Assembly (NCBI RefSeq): GCF_003628305.1
Contig: NZ_RBZM01000001.1
Span: 186,001-250,000 of the forward strand
Source: Cohnella endophytica
GTDB lineage: Bacteria; Bacillota; Bacilli; Paenibacillales; Paenibacillaceae
Reading direction: 5' to 3'
DNA length: 64,000 bases
This document shows, in pieces, positions 43,837 through 52,227 of this stretch (positions within the stretch are counted from its first letter, which is position 1; every line of letters starts with the position of its first letter). The notes under the pieces were generated by a model that saw nothing but the letters and a program-made list of their open reading frames with translations, searched no databases and had not been told where the DNA came from. Position numbers and translations under genes: made by a program.

Positions 43837-44802
43837 TTGGTGAAAGTAACAGTGTTAGGCTGCGGAAGATGGGGCTCTTTTTTGTCCTGGTATGCGGATA
43901 AAATCGGGCACGAAGTCGTTCTATGGGGAAGAGAAGGGTCAAAAAGCTATGCGGGATTAGAGGATCGTCGAGCTAACGAATATTTAACTCTGTCTCCTAA
44001 CATACATATAACGAATAGACTCGAGGAAGCCATCATTTCAGCCCAAGTCGTTCTCGTCGCAATTAGCGCTCAAGAACTAAGAGGTTTCGCGAAGCAACTT
44101 AATGCGTTGGAAATCGAAGGTAAAACCTTTGTTCTATGTATGAAAGGACTTGAAATGGAGTCCGGAAAAAGGCTATCGCAAGTGATGAAGGAAGAAATAC
44201 GCTCGAAAGTAGACGTAGCCATATGGGTCGGCCCAGGGCACGTTCAGGAATTCACGAAAGATATTCCCAATTGCATGGTTATCGATTCGGATCATATCGA
44301 CGTCACTAAGAGGATCGTCGATAGCTTCGGAAGCGAGACGATCAGATTTTATTACGGGCAAGATTTAATAGGCAACGAGATGGGAGCAGCGGCGAAAAAC
44401 GTCATCGGAATCGCGGCAGGCATGTTGGATGGATTAGGATATACAAGCTTGAAGGGGGCGTTAATGGCCAGAGGGACGAAGGAGGTTTCGAGATTGATTA
44501 AAGCCATGGGCGGGCACGAAATAACCGCTTACGGTCTAGGGCATCTCGGCGATTACGAAGCAACGGTGTTTTCCGCCCATAGTAACAATCGGCGTTTCGG
44601 AGAAGCTTTCGTAAGGAAGGAATCTTTCGGAAAGCTGGCCGAAGGAGTAGCTACAGCGAAAGCCTTATTGCGATTATCCGCCGAATATCGCGTGGAGCTT
44701 CCGATCTGCCAAGCGGTCGATTCCGTCATCGACGGCGGCAACGACCCGAAGGAGCAATTATTGAGGTTATTCATGAGACCCGTGAAATTCGAAAGTCATT
44801 AA
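43837..44802 (+). CDS. GpsA-type glycerol-3-phosphate dehydrogenase
   Basis: 321 residues. An N-terminal NAD-binding fold (VTVLGCGRWGSFLSWYA) and a C-terminal helical domain with GNEMGAAAKNVIGIAAG, which includes the catalytic Lys, and TAYGLGHLGDYEATVFS. The family interconverts DHAP and sn-glycerol 3-phosphate for phospholipid synthesis. TTG 43837 or GTG 43840 follows AAAGGAG. It stands alone rather than next to der, where the housekeeping gpsA usually lies, so it may be a second copy. Confidence 0.82.
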   Translation: MVKVTVLGCGRWGSFLSWYADKIGHEVVLWGREGSKSYAGLEDRRANEYLTLSPNIHITNRLEEAIISAQVVLVAISAQELRGFAKQLNALEIEGKTFVLCMKGLEMESGKRLSQVMKEEIRSKVDVAIWVGPGHVQEFTKDIPNCMVIDSDHIDVTKRIVDSFGSETIRFYYGQDLIGNEMGAAAKNVIGIAAGMLDGLGYTSLKGALMARGTKEVSRLIKAMGGHEITAYGLGHLGDYEATVFSAHSNNRRFGEAFVRKESFGKLAEGVATAKALLRLSAEYRVELPICQAVDSVIDGGNDPKEQLLRLFMRPVKFESH

Positions 44803-44871
44803 TCCGAACGCGCGACGATCTTTCCCAAGTCATTGACAGGGATAAGATCGCCGCATGGTCAAATTCGAGGT

Positions 44872-45291
44872 TTACGATTTTTTCCCTTGTTGCATCATCG
44901 GTTGAACTTGCTGCCCGGAAGTCGGCATTTCCGTATACGTTTTCTGACACATCATATTAGATATGCGGGGAATGTAAATCATTTCGCCTACATTCAGCTG
45001 GTTCGGGTTCGCGATGTGCGGATTAGCCTCCTCAAGTATGGGATGAGGGATATTATATTTGTGACCTACCGCCGCTAACGTGTCTCCGCGTTGAACTTGG
45101 TGCTGCGCGAATAACATGTCGTCCGATTTGCCGTCTCTGAAGAAGGGGAAAAAGAACGGGGAGAAGAAGAAAAACGGGAACAAGGTACGGTTCGGAAAAA
45201 AAGGATGGGAAAAGGGCCGAAAGAACGGGCGACCAAAACCGCCACCGAATCCGCCACCAAAACCGCCGCCTGGAAAAAATCCGCGATCCAT
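44872..45291 (-). CDS. LysM protein with Gly/Phe-rich head
   Basis: 139 residues from ATG 45291, 7 nt after GGAGG. The head is an extreme low-complexity segment of Gly/Phe then Pro/Phe (FPGGGFGGGFGGGFG and onward to ~residue 52). Then comes a LysM domain (HQVQRGDTLAAVGHKYNIPH...NPNQLNVGEMIYIPR) that binds peptidoglycan or chitin, and a Gln-rich tail. There is no signal peptide. LysM proteins of this size without a signal are common in spore coats and cortex (SafA-like), which is a plausible place for it. Confidence 0.75.
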   Translation of the reverse strand: MDRGFFPGGGFGGGFGGGFGRPFFRPFSHPFFPNRTLFPFFFFSPFFFPFFRDGKSDDMLFAQHQVQRGDTLAAVGHKYNIPHPILEEANPHIANPNQLNVGEMIYIPRISNMMCQKTYTEMPTSGQQVQPMMQQGKKS

Positions 45292-45472
45292 AGCATAACC
45301 TCCGCATGAAATAGTCATTTGTCTATACAGGGTATCGTTATTGGATCGATAGGTTACAAAAGCAGCTAAAAATGGGCGCTTGTTCAGGTAATCGAATTAT
45401 GGAATGCGGTTGAACGAGACCTCGATAAATCATATATTTGATCAATAGATTAGAGCCTACGGAGTGGTTATA

Positions 45473-45928
45473 TTGGAAATTAGATTAGACGATCTAACCG
45501 GGCCCGAAATCGCCCGATTACTGGAAGAACATCTTCTGGGAATGGCGGAGCATTCTCCGCCGGAAAGTATTCATGCCCTGGATCTCGAGGGTTTGAGAAA
45601 GCCGGAAATCACGTTCTGGAGCGTATGGGAACGCGATGAATTATTAGGCTGCGGAGCGTTAAAAGAACTGGATAGTCGACATGCGGAGCTCAAGTCCATG
45701 CGAACTTCTTCAGCGCATCTAAGAAAGGGCGTTGCGAAGCGACTCCTCGAGCACATCGTTGGAGAAGCCAAGAAGCGCGGCTTCGTTCGCATTAGTCTGG
45801 AAACGGGCTCGATGGAGGCTTTCGAGCCGGCCATGAGACTCTATGCAAGCTTTGGATTCCGAGAATGCAAACCGTTCGCGGATTACATAGAGGACCCTTA
45901 CAGCGTATTTATGACGAAAGAATTATAA
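45473..45928 (+). CDS. GNAT-family N-acetyltransferase
   Basis: 151 residues from TTG 45473, 8 nt after GGAGTG; GTG 45464 lies too near that site. The acetyl-CoA loop is RTSSAHLRKGVAKRLLEHIV, and YASFGFRECKPFADY closes the fold. It looks like the YsnE/PhnO-like group of small-molecule acetyltransferases. Substrate unknown. Confidence 0.82.
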   Translation: MEIRLDDLTGPEIARLLEEHLLGMAEHSPPESIHALDLEGLRKPEITFWSVWERDELLGCGALKELDSRHAELKSMRTSSAHLRKGVAKRLLEHIVGEAKKRGFVRISLETGSMEAFEPAMRLYASFGFRECKPFADYIEDPYSVFMTKEL

Positions 45929-45962
45929 GTGTATTTCTATCGGCGCCCTGCGCCACAATAAT

Positions 45963-46012
45963 AAAAGGTGAGTTAGCGTTGCGGATGCGCGACGCTAACT
46001 CACCTTTTTATT
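45963..46012. terminator. Bidirectional terminator between GNAT and lacI genes
   Basis: AAAAGGTGAGTTAGCGT (45963-45979) pairs with ACGCTAACTCACCTTTT (45992-46008), a 17-bp stem with T-rich flanks on both strands. Confidence 0.9.
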
Positions 46013-46996
46013 TTACAAAGCGCTACTAGAAGAACGTACGACAAGCTCGGGCTCCAAGTGGACTGTCTTCAGTTTGTCCGGCTCTCCGATAAGTTCGAGA
46101 AGCGTCTTGGCAATGACGGATGTAATCTTGGAGATCGCTACGCCGACTACCGTCATCGGAACATCAAGATCCTCCATCTGGGGAAGGTTATCATAGCTGA
46201 CAACGGACATATCTCTCGGAACTCTAAGACCTCGTTCGGCAATCGCCCGCAGGATTCCGCTCGTCAGATCGATCCCGCCGCTAATTACGGCAGTCGGTTT
46301 ATTCTGAAGTTCTAGCATTGTTTTAGCTGCCAAATAACCGTCATGAAAGGCGAGACCCTTCATTTTAAGAATAGAATCATCGGCGAAGGGAAGACCAAGA
46401 CGAATGACCTCGTCTCGGAAGGATTCAATTTTAACGGCTTGCAGGGGATCATGCGTTTCAGGTTCGCCTATGAAGGCGATATTACGATGACCAAGCTCGG
46501 CTAAATGGCGTACCGCCAGACGAATCGCTTGCCCCCGGTTAACGTCGACTGCCGAGAAAGGAGTATAATTGGCTGCCCCGTACGTAAGTATCGGAATCGG
46601 CGACGGTTGAAAGGAGGGAGAATTAGCATCCTTGTCCTTGTCTCCGAAGACGAGAATGGCGTCAACTTGGAATCTGCGGAACGTGTCGATCGCCGAATCT
46701 ATTCCGCTCATCGAAAGCAGCATCGTATACCCGTCTTTTTCCAGCTCGCCGTTAAGGTTAGTAATGAGCGAAGAAAGGGCTGCCCGTTCGATCGAAGGCC
46801 ACACTACGCCGATTACGCCGCTTTTCCTGGAGACGAGGCTCCGAGCGGCGAAATTGGGCTGATAGCCCATTTCTTTGGCGATCGCGAGAATATGCTGCTT
46901 CGTTCCGGTCTTGACGAGAGGGCTGTCTAGCAGCGCTTTGGATACAGTGGAAAAGCTGACTCCCGCCCGCTGTGCGATATCTTTAATCGTTACCAT
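46013..46996 (-). CDS. LacI-family regulator of the glucuronate/lar locus
   Basis: 327 residues: an N-terminal LacI helix-turn-helix (TIKDIAQRAGVSFSTVSKAL) and hinge helix (NFAARSLVSRKSG), then a periplasmic-binding-type sensor domain. It is divergent from the SDR-larA-kinase-larEBC operon. Palindromes of the LacI-operator type (central CG) lie before that operon (47130-47139) and before the next one (53695-53708), so both are likely targets. The effector may be a uronate or aldonate. Confidence 0.9.
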   Translation of the reverse strand: MVTIKDIAQRAGVSFSTVSKALLDSPLVKTGTKQHILAIAKEMGYQPNFAARSLVSRKSGVIGVVWPSIERAALSSLITNLNGELEKDGYTMLLSMSGIDSAIDTFRRFQVDAILVFGDKDKDANSPSFQPSPIPILTYGAANYTPFSAVDVNRGQAIRLAVRHLAELGHRNIAFIGEPETHDPLQAVKIESFRDEVIRLGLPFADDSILKMKGLAFHDGYLAAKTMLELQNKPTAVISGGIDLTSGILRAIAERGLRVPRDMSVVSYDNLPQMEDLDVPMTVVGVAISKITSVIAKTLLELIGEPDKLKTVHLEPELVVRSSSSAL

Positions 46997-47093
46997 GAAT
47001 TCCCTCCGAAAGAAACGCTCCTGCGTATAGGGTCTGTCGTACTTATCATCATAATGCGCTTACATGAACTTGAAAAGCCTCTTTTATTTCGTC

Positions 47094-47142
47094 TGGACAG
47101 TTCAATTATATTCGGATATGATGAAAATTACAACGTTGTTAA
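47094..47142 (+). promoter_or_regulatory. Promoter and LacI-type operator of the lar operon
   Basis: TGGACA (47094-47099), a 17-bp spacer and TATGAT (47117-47122) form the promoter. The palindrome ACAACGTTGT at 47130-47139 sits on the expected transcription start, a blocking position. The same core recurs at 53697-53706. Confidence 0.75.
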
Positions 47143-47167
47143 TTATTCATTAGGGGGCTTGTTTCTA

Positions 47168-47929
47168 TTGTTTAACCTACAAAGCACGGTATCCGTCGTA
47201 ATCGGAGGCAATGGAGTATTGGGTAGCGCTATGGCATCCGCGCTTGCCGAAGCAGGATCAAAGGTCGCTATTGTCGGACGGGACATGGAAAAGGCAAAAG
47301 CGGTTTGCGAGCAGATCGAACAGGCCGGAGGCTCTGCCTTATCCATTAAAGCGGATGCTACCCGAAAAGACGAACTTGAAGCCGTATTAGCCCGCGTATT
47401 GGAATGGGGCGGACGCGTTGACACTTTAGTGAATGCTTCGGGGACGAACAGCGCGACGCCGTTCTTCGATATCGATATGGACGAATGGGACCGAATCATG
47501 GACGTTAACCTCAAGAGCGTAGTGCTGGCGAGTCAAATATTCGGCAAAAAAATGATCGAACAAGGCCAAGGCGGCTCAATTATTAATATTTCTTCGGTAT
47601 CGTCCGAACCTCCGCTTTCTCGCGTATTCACTTATTCGGTCTCGAAAGCGGGCGTTAATAGCGTGACCAAATTCCTCGCTCGCGAGTTCGCTCCCAATAA
47701 AATAAGAGTAAACGCGATTATTCCCGGTTTCTTCCCGGCCGAACAGAATCGGGCGATCCTGTCGCCGGATCGAGTGGAATCGATTATGAAGCATACTCCG
47801 ATGAACCGTTTCGGCGAGCCCGAAGAGTTGAAGGGAACCGTTGTTTACTTAGCTTCGGCCAAAGCGTCCTCGTTCGTTACCGGAGCGTTAATGCGGGTTG
47901 ACGGCGGATTCGGAGCGATGACGATATGA
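47168..47929 (+). CDS. SDR, fructuronate reductase (D-mannonate oxidoreductase)-like
   Basis: 253 residues from TTG 47168, 10 nt after AGGGGG; the frame open to 47054 covers the promoter. It has the SDR cofactor motif GGNGVLGSAMA, NASG, and catalytic YSVSK. The C-terminal pattern IIPGFFPAEQNR, HTPMNRFGEPEEL, SSFVTGALMRVDGGFGAMT is characteristic of the UxuB/YjmF-type SDRs that reduce D-fructuronate to D-mannonate. Its stop overlaps the next start (ATGA), so it is coupled to the larA-like gene. It is the first gene of the operon. Confidence 0.82.
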   Translation: MFNLQSTVSVVIGGNGVLGSAMASALAEAGSKVAIVGRDMEKAKAVCEQIEQAGGSALSIKADATRKDELEAVLARVLEWGGRVDTLVNASGTNSATPFFDIDMDEWDRIMDVNLKSVVLASQIFGKKMIEQGQGGSIINISSVSSEPPLSRVFTYSVSKAGVNSVTKFLAREFAPNKIRVNAIIPGFFPAEQNRAILSPDRVESIMKHTPMNRFGEPEELKGTVVYLASAKASSFVTGALMRVDGGFGAMTI

Positions 47930-49203
47930 GCGAAATTCTTAGGAAGTTAGTCGAGAACACGCCGATTCCGAGAATGGTTAAGATCAGGCAGTCGTTTGAC
48001 GCTACGAAATTAGATGATCCTATCGGCGAGCTGATCCAACAACTGCGAACTTCGGATTCGGTGGCCCGGATCGCAGCCGGACAGAAGGTTGCGGTCGCGG
48101 TAGGCAGCAGGGGGATTTCCCGGATTGACGAGCTGACTAAAGCGCTTATCGATGAAATCAAGAGAAAAGGCGCCGATCCCTTCATCGTACCCTGCATGGG
48201 TAGCCATGGAGGAGCAACGGACAAGGGGCAAACCGAGGTGCTTGCCCACTTGGGCATCGACGAAGAACGGATGGGCTGCCCGATCCGTTCCTCTATGGAG
48301 GTTGTCGAGCTGGACCGATTGCCTAACGGCTTGCCGGTTTATTGCGATCGGATTGCGGCTACAGAAGCCGACGTCATCGTCGTCCTCAATCGGATTAAGC
48401 CGCACACGGCATTCCGGGGACCGATCGAGAGCGGACTGCTCAAGATGATTGCCATCGGATTAGGCAAGCAGAAGGGCGCGGAAGCTTGCCATCAATTGGG
48501 CTTCAAATATATGGCCGAGAATGTCCCCGCTATGGCCAAGGTGATGATCGATAAGCTGCCGATTTTGTTCGGCGTAGCGATCGTAGAAAATGCCTACGAC
48601 CAAATATGCCGTGTAGAGGTTCTCGGAACGGATATTATGGAGGAACGGGAGAAAGAGCTACTTGTAGAAGCGAAGAGCCGGCTTCCGCAAATTTTGTTCC
48701 CAGAGTTCGACGTGCTCGTTATCGATTATATCGGCAAGAACATAAGCGGAGACGGGGCGGACCCGAATATTACGGGAAGGTATCCGACCCCTTATGCGCA
48801 TGGAGGGCCCGACGTAAACAAAATGGTCGTTCTGGATCTCACTCCCGAATCCAAAGGCAATGCGAACGGGGTGGGTACTGCGGATTTCACGACGAGCAGG
48901 TTGGTCTCCAAGGCGGACTGGCCGGGCACTTACGCGAATGGACTCACGTCGACAGTTTGTGCGCCTACGAAGCAGGCGACCACGTTGGAGAATGACCGCG
49001 ATGCCATAAAAGCGGCGATTAAGACCTGCAACATTCTCGATTACACGAAGTGCAAGCTTGTCCATATTCGCGACACCCTCCATCTTGGGACCATCGAAAT
49101 TTCCGAAACCTTGCTTGAGGAAGCTTTGCGCAACCCGCGGATCGAGGTTGTGGAAGGACCCTATGAGTGGACATTCGATGAGGAAGGATTTCTACCCAAA
49201 TGA
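47926..49203 (+). CDS. LarA-family nickel-pincer racemase/epimerase
   Basis: 425 residues of the LarA (DUF2088) superfamily, whose members interconvert 2-hydroxyacid epimers using the nickel-pincer nucleotide. The N-terminal half has VPCMGSHGGATDKGQ. RIKPHTAFRGPIESGLLKM carries H160 and K173; I infer K173 as the cofactor-bound lysine by position. It is encoded with larE, larB and larC, so the cofactor is made locally. Its neighbours, a fructuronate-reductase-like SDR and a gluconokinase-like kinase, suggest a mannonate/gluconate C2 epimerase rather than lactate racemase. That activity class has been reported for LarA homologues, but it is untested here. Confidence 0.85.
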   Translation: MSEILRKLVENTPIPRMVKIRQSFDATKLDDPIGELIQQLRTSDSVARIAAGQKVAVAVGSRGISRIDELTKALIDEIKRKGADPFIVPCMGSHGGATDKGQTEVLAHLGIDEERMGCPIRSSMEVVELDRLPNGLPVYCDRIAATEADVIVVLNRIKPHTAFRGPIESGLLKMIAIGLGKQKGAEACHQLGFKYMAENVPAMAKVMIDKLPILFGVAIVENAYDQICRVEVLGTDIMEEREKELLVEAKSRLPQILFPEFDVLVIDYIGKNISGDGADPNITGRYPTPYAHGGPDVNKMVVLDLTPESKGNANGVGTADFTTSRLVSKADWPGTYANGLTSTVCAPTKQATTLENDRDAIKAAIKTCNILDYTKCKLVHIRDTLHLGTIEISETLLEEALRNPRIEVVEGPYEWTFDEEGFLPK

Positions 49204-50720
49204 GCATCGATAAAAGACTCGTGCTAGCCATCGATATCGGCACGACAAGCACCAAGACCTTAGCGGTCGACCAGGAAGGGAAGTTGCTCGGTAGCCACTC
49301 GATTGGTTACCCGCTGCACACGCCAAGTCCCGGTTACGCGGAGCAGGATCCCGATGTCATCTACGAGGCCGTATTAGATTGCGTAGAGCACGTTATGAAG
49401 CAGGGCGGCTGGACGGCGGACGAAATCTTGTGCGTCACCTTTAGCTCCGCGAACCACAGCTTGATCCTAATCGATCAAGAAGGTCGACCGCTTACTCCAA
49501 GCATTACTTGGGCGGATCAGCGTAGCGCGGCTCAAGCCGAGAGAATGAACGGCGATGGGACGGGGTTGGCAGTCTACAAGCGGACCGGAACCCCGATTCA
49601 TCCGATGTCGCCGCTCGTCAAGCTGATTTGGATGAGGGAAGAACGTCCGGAGCTATTCTATTCCGCTCATCATTACATTGGCATTAAGGAATATGTCCTT
49701 TATCAATTGTTCGGTACGATGGTAATGGATTATTCGATCGCAAGCGCTACGGGATTATTTAATCTGGAAGAGTTGGCATGGGATAAGGAAGCCTTGCTGC
49801 TCGCCGGTATACGCGAGGAGCAATTGCCTCGTCTCGTTGCGACTACTGAAGTTTTACGCGGGCTCAAAAAGGACGCGGCATTGCGCATGGGTCTTTCGGA
49901 TGAAACTCCGTTCGTAGTAGGCGCACAGGACGGCGTGCTTGCCAATCTCGGAATAGGCGCGGTGGAAGACGGAGTGGTGGCAGTGACGATCGGAACGAGC
50001 GGCGCGGTACGGGCCACCGTGAACCGTCCGACGTTCGATCCGGAAGGAAGAATGTTTTGTTATGCTTTAACCGAAGATCATTGGATCGTCGGGGGGCCAT
50101 CCAACAACGGAGCCATCGTGGCTCAATGGATTTCGGATCGCCTATTTCCCGGACGCGATTTGGAAGAGGTGCTTCCATTAGCGGCAGATATACCGCCTGG
50201 GGCGAACGGCTTGCTTTTTATGCCTTTGTTATCCGGAGAACGCGCTCCTTTCTGGGATGCGCAGGCTAAAGGAGTCATGTTCGGACTGACGCTTGCGCAC
50301 ACCGAGAAACACATGCTCCGAGCCGCAATGGAAGGAGTACTGTTTCAAATTACAGCTATTGCTTCCTTAATGGAGCAAGCTGGAGACAAACCGAAAGAAG
50401 TTCGAGCATCCGGCGGTTTCGCACGATCCTCCTTATGGTGTCAAATCTTGGCCGATATGCTGGGGGTTCCCGTTCGCGTTCCCGATCTGGTAGAAAGCTC
50501 CGGACTCGGAGCAGCGCAATTAGGTCTCTATGCGATGGACGGATGTAGCGGCGCGTTGTTAAGATGGAAAGACATGGAGGGCAGCCTGTACGAACCGGTT
50601 GCAGCAAACCATAAAGTGTATCAAGACCTTCTGCCGCTCTATCTAAGTTTGTATGACCGGTTGAAGGAGCCCATGCATGAGATGACGAGATTACAGCTTC
50701 ATTCGAATGGCCTGTCTTAA
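49200..50720 (+). CDS. FGGY-family kinase, gluconokinase-like
   Basis: 506 residues with the two FGGY ATPase-fold halves: AIDIGTTSTKTLAVD at the start, TIGTSGAVRATVN and RASGGFARSSLWCQILADML in the second half. The GTPIHPMSPLVKLIWM segment is typical of the Bacillus-type gluconate kinases (GntK). It would make 6-phosphogluconate from gluconate. The ATG overlaps the larA-like stop (ATGA). It lies between the racemase and its cofactor genes, which argues that product and kinase substrate are linked. Confidence 0.85.
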   Translation: MSIDKRLVLAIDIGTTSTKTLAVDQEGKLLGSHSIGYPLHTPSPGYAEQDPDVIYEAVLDCVEHVMKQGGWTADEILCVTFSSANHSLILIDQEGRPLTPSITWADQRSAAQAERMNGDGTGLAVYKRTGTPIHPMSPLVKLIWMREERPELFYSAHHYIGIKEYVLYQLFGTMVMDYSIASATGLFNLEELAWDKEALLLAGIREEQLPRLVATTEVLRGLKKDAALRMGLSDETPFVVGAQDGVLANLGIGAVEDGVVAVTIGTSGAVRATVNRPTFDPEGRMFCYALTEDHWIVGGPSNNGAIVAQWISDRLFPGRDLEEVLPLAADIPPGANGLLFMPLLSGERAPFWDAQAKGVMFGLTLAHTEKHMLRAAMEGVLFQITAIASLMEQAGDKPKEVRASGGFARSSLWCQILADMLGVPVRVPDLVESSGLGAAQLGLYAMDGCSGALLRWKDMEGSLYEPVAANHKVYQDLLPLYLSLYDRLKEPMHEMTRLQLHSNGLS

Positions 50721-50739
50721 TTGAAGGGGGATTTACACC

Positions 50740-51555
50740 ATGCATGATAAATACAACAAGTTGCAATCGATTCTCTCCGATATGGGATCCGTTGTCGTGG
50801 CGTTCTCCGGGGGCGTCGACAGCACTTTCCTTTTAGATACGGCACTGAAGACGCTAGGGAGCGAGCGAGTCTTGGCCGTTACGGCCGACTCCGAGACGTA
50901 CCCGACGGAAGAACTTGAGGAAGCTACCCGTCTTGCGCGTATGCTCGGAGCCGCACATGTCGTTATCGAGACGTCGGAGCTTAATATACCGGGTTATAAA
51001 GAGAACAACGGAAACCGTTGCTACTTCTGCAAACAAAGCTTATTCGAGCATTTGGAACCATTCGTTGAGGATGGAGCTTATAAACATATTATTTACGGAC
51101 TTATTGCGGACGACATGAACGAGCATCGCCCTGGGGTGCGAGCCGCGAAGGAACGCGGGGTGAGAGGTCCCCTTCAGGAAGCCGGGCTATATAAAGAAGA
51201 AATCCGCGATCTATCGCGAGAACATGGACTTCCCACATGGAACAAGCCGTCATTCGCTTGTTTATCCTCCCGTATCGCATACGGAGAGACGATTACCATC
51301 GAGAAACTCGGCCGCGTCGGCGAATCCGAACGTTATATTCGTTCGCTCGGATTCGGCCAAGTCCGGGTACGCAGTCATGGCGATATCGCACGAATCGAAG
51401 TGGAACCCGACGCGATGGATAAGCTCATCGTCCATGCTTCGGCGATCTCGAATAAGCTTAAGGAATTGGGCTTTATTTACGTGGCCATGGATCTTACGGG
51501 CTACCGCAGCGGCAGCATGAACCAGGTACTTAGCCGGGGAGGCGCGTTAGCGTGA
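50740..51555 (+). CDS. larE: LarE, pincer-cofactor sulfur insertion enzyme
   Basis: 271 residues, ATP-pyrophosphatase (PP-loop) fold with AFSGGVDST near the N-terminus. It adds sulfur to the carboxylates of pyridinium biscarboxylate mononucleotide. The L. plantarum enzyme sacrifices a single Cys. This protein has three cysteines, C94/C97 (RCYFCK) and C174 (ACLSSR), the pattern associated with [4Fe-4S]-dependent, catalytic LarE proteins. Starts 19 nt after the kinase stop behind GGGGG. Confidence 0.9.
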   Translation: MHDKYNKLQSILSDMGSVVVAFSGGVDSTFLLDTALKTLGSERVLAVTADSETYPTEELEEATRLARMLGAAHVVIETSELNIPGYKENNGNRCYFCKQSLFEHLEPFVEDGAYKHIIYGLIADDMNEHRPGVRAAKERGVRGPLQEAGLYKEEIRDLSREHGLPTWNKPSFACLSSRIAYGETITIEKLGRVGESERYIRSLGFGQVRVRSHGDIARIEVEPDAMDKLIVHASAISNKLKELGFIYVAMDLTGYRSGSMNQVLSRGGALA

Positions 51556-52226
51556 ACGGATTCGAGGATCATGGATTTGTTAAGCTGGACGTTGGCCGCG
51601 AGGAAAGGACCGGACACCCCGAAGTCGTATTCGGTCTTGGGAAAACGGTGGATCAAGTAGAAACGATATTTGCCAGGCTCGTGGAGGTTCATGGAAGGGC
51701 GTTAGTCACCAGGGCAACATCCGAGATGGCCGAGCGAGTGAAGGCTAAACATCCGGATGCCGAATATGATGGACAGTCTAGGCTTATCCGATTCGGTAAG
51801 CCCTTTCGCAAACTTCCAGGTAAGGTAGCCGTTCTGACCGGAGGTACCTCCGATATTCCGGTAGCCGAAGAAGCCGCGGGAACGGCAGAGTGGATGGGCT
51901 GCGAGGTCGATCGTATCTATGATGTGGGCGTTGCCGGCATCGACCGTCTTCTGACGCATAAGGATCGAATTCGGGAAGCCTCTGTCGTCATTGGAGTGGC
52001 CGGAATGGAAGGCGCGCTGGTTAGCGTTGTTGGCGGACTCGTTCGCCGACCGGTGATCGCCGTACCGACGTCGGTGGGATACGGAGCGAATCTTCAAGGC
52101 ATAACGACGTTGCTGGCCATGATGACCTCATGCGCTGCAGGCGTTACGGTAGTGAATATCGATAATGGCTTCGGTGCGGGATATCAAGCGGCCATGATTT
52201 TACAATTGGTAGCGGAGGCCGACTAA
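51552..52226 (+). CDS. larB: LarB, nicotinic acid adenine dinucleotide carboxylase/hydrolase
   Basis: 224 residues with a PurE-like C-terminal domain (VAVLTGGTSDIPVAEEAAGTAE, AVPTSVGYGANLQGITTLLAMM). LarB carboxylates and hydrolyses NaAD to start pincer-cofactor synthesis. GTG 51552 overlaps the larE stop in GTGA, and larC follows 1 nt later, so the three cofactor genes are tightly coupled. Confidence 0.92.
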   Translation: MNGFEDHGFVKLDVGREERTGHPEVVFGLGKTVDQVETIFARLVEVHGRALVTRATSEMAERVKAKHPDAEYDGQSRLIRFGKPFRKLPGKVAVLTGGTSDIPVAEEAAGTAEWMGCEVDRIYDVGVAGIDRLLTHKDRIREASVVIGVAGMEGALVSVVGGLVRRPVIAVPTSVGYGANLQGITTLLAMMTSCAAGVTVVNIDNGFGAGYQAAMILQLVAEAD

Positions 52227-52227
52227 C

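Noticed and set aside
47054-47167. Longer N-terminus for the SDR gene from ATG 47054
   Set aside because: It would place the promoter and LacI operator inside the coding region; TTG 47168 with AGGGGG upstream gives a normal SDR start.
47926-49203. True lactate racemase LarA
   Set aside because: The lar cofactor genes suggest it, but the fructuronate-reductase-like SDR and gluconokinase in the same coupled operon, with no lactate genes, make a sugar-acid epimerase more likely; not excluded.
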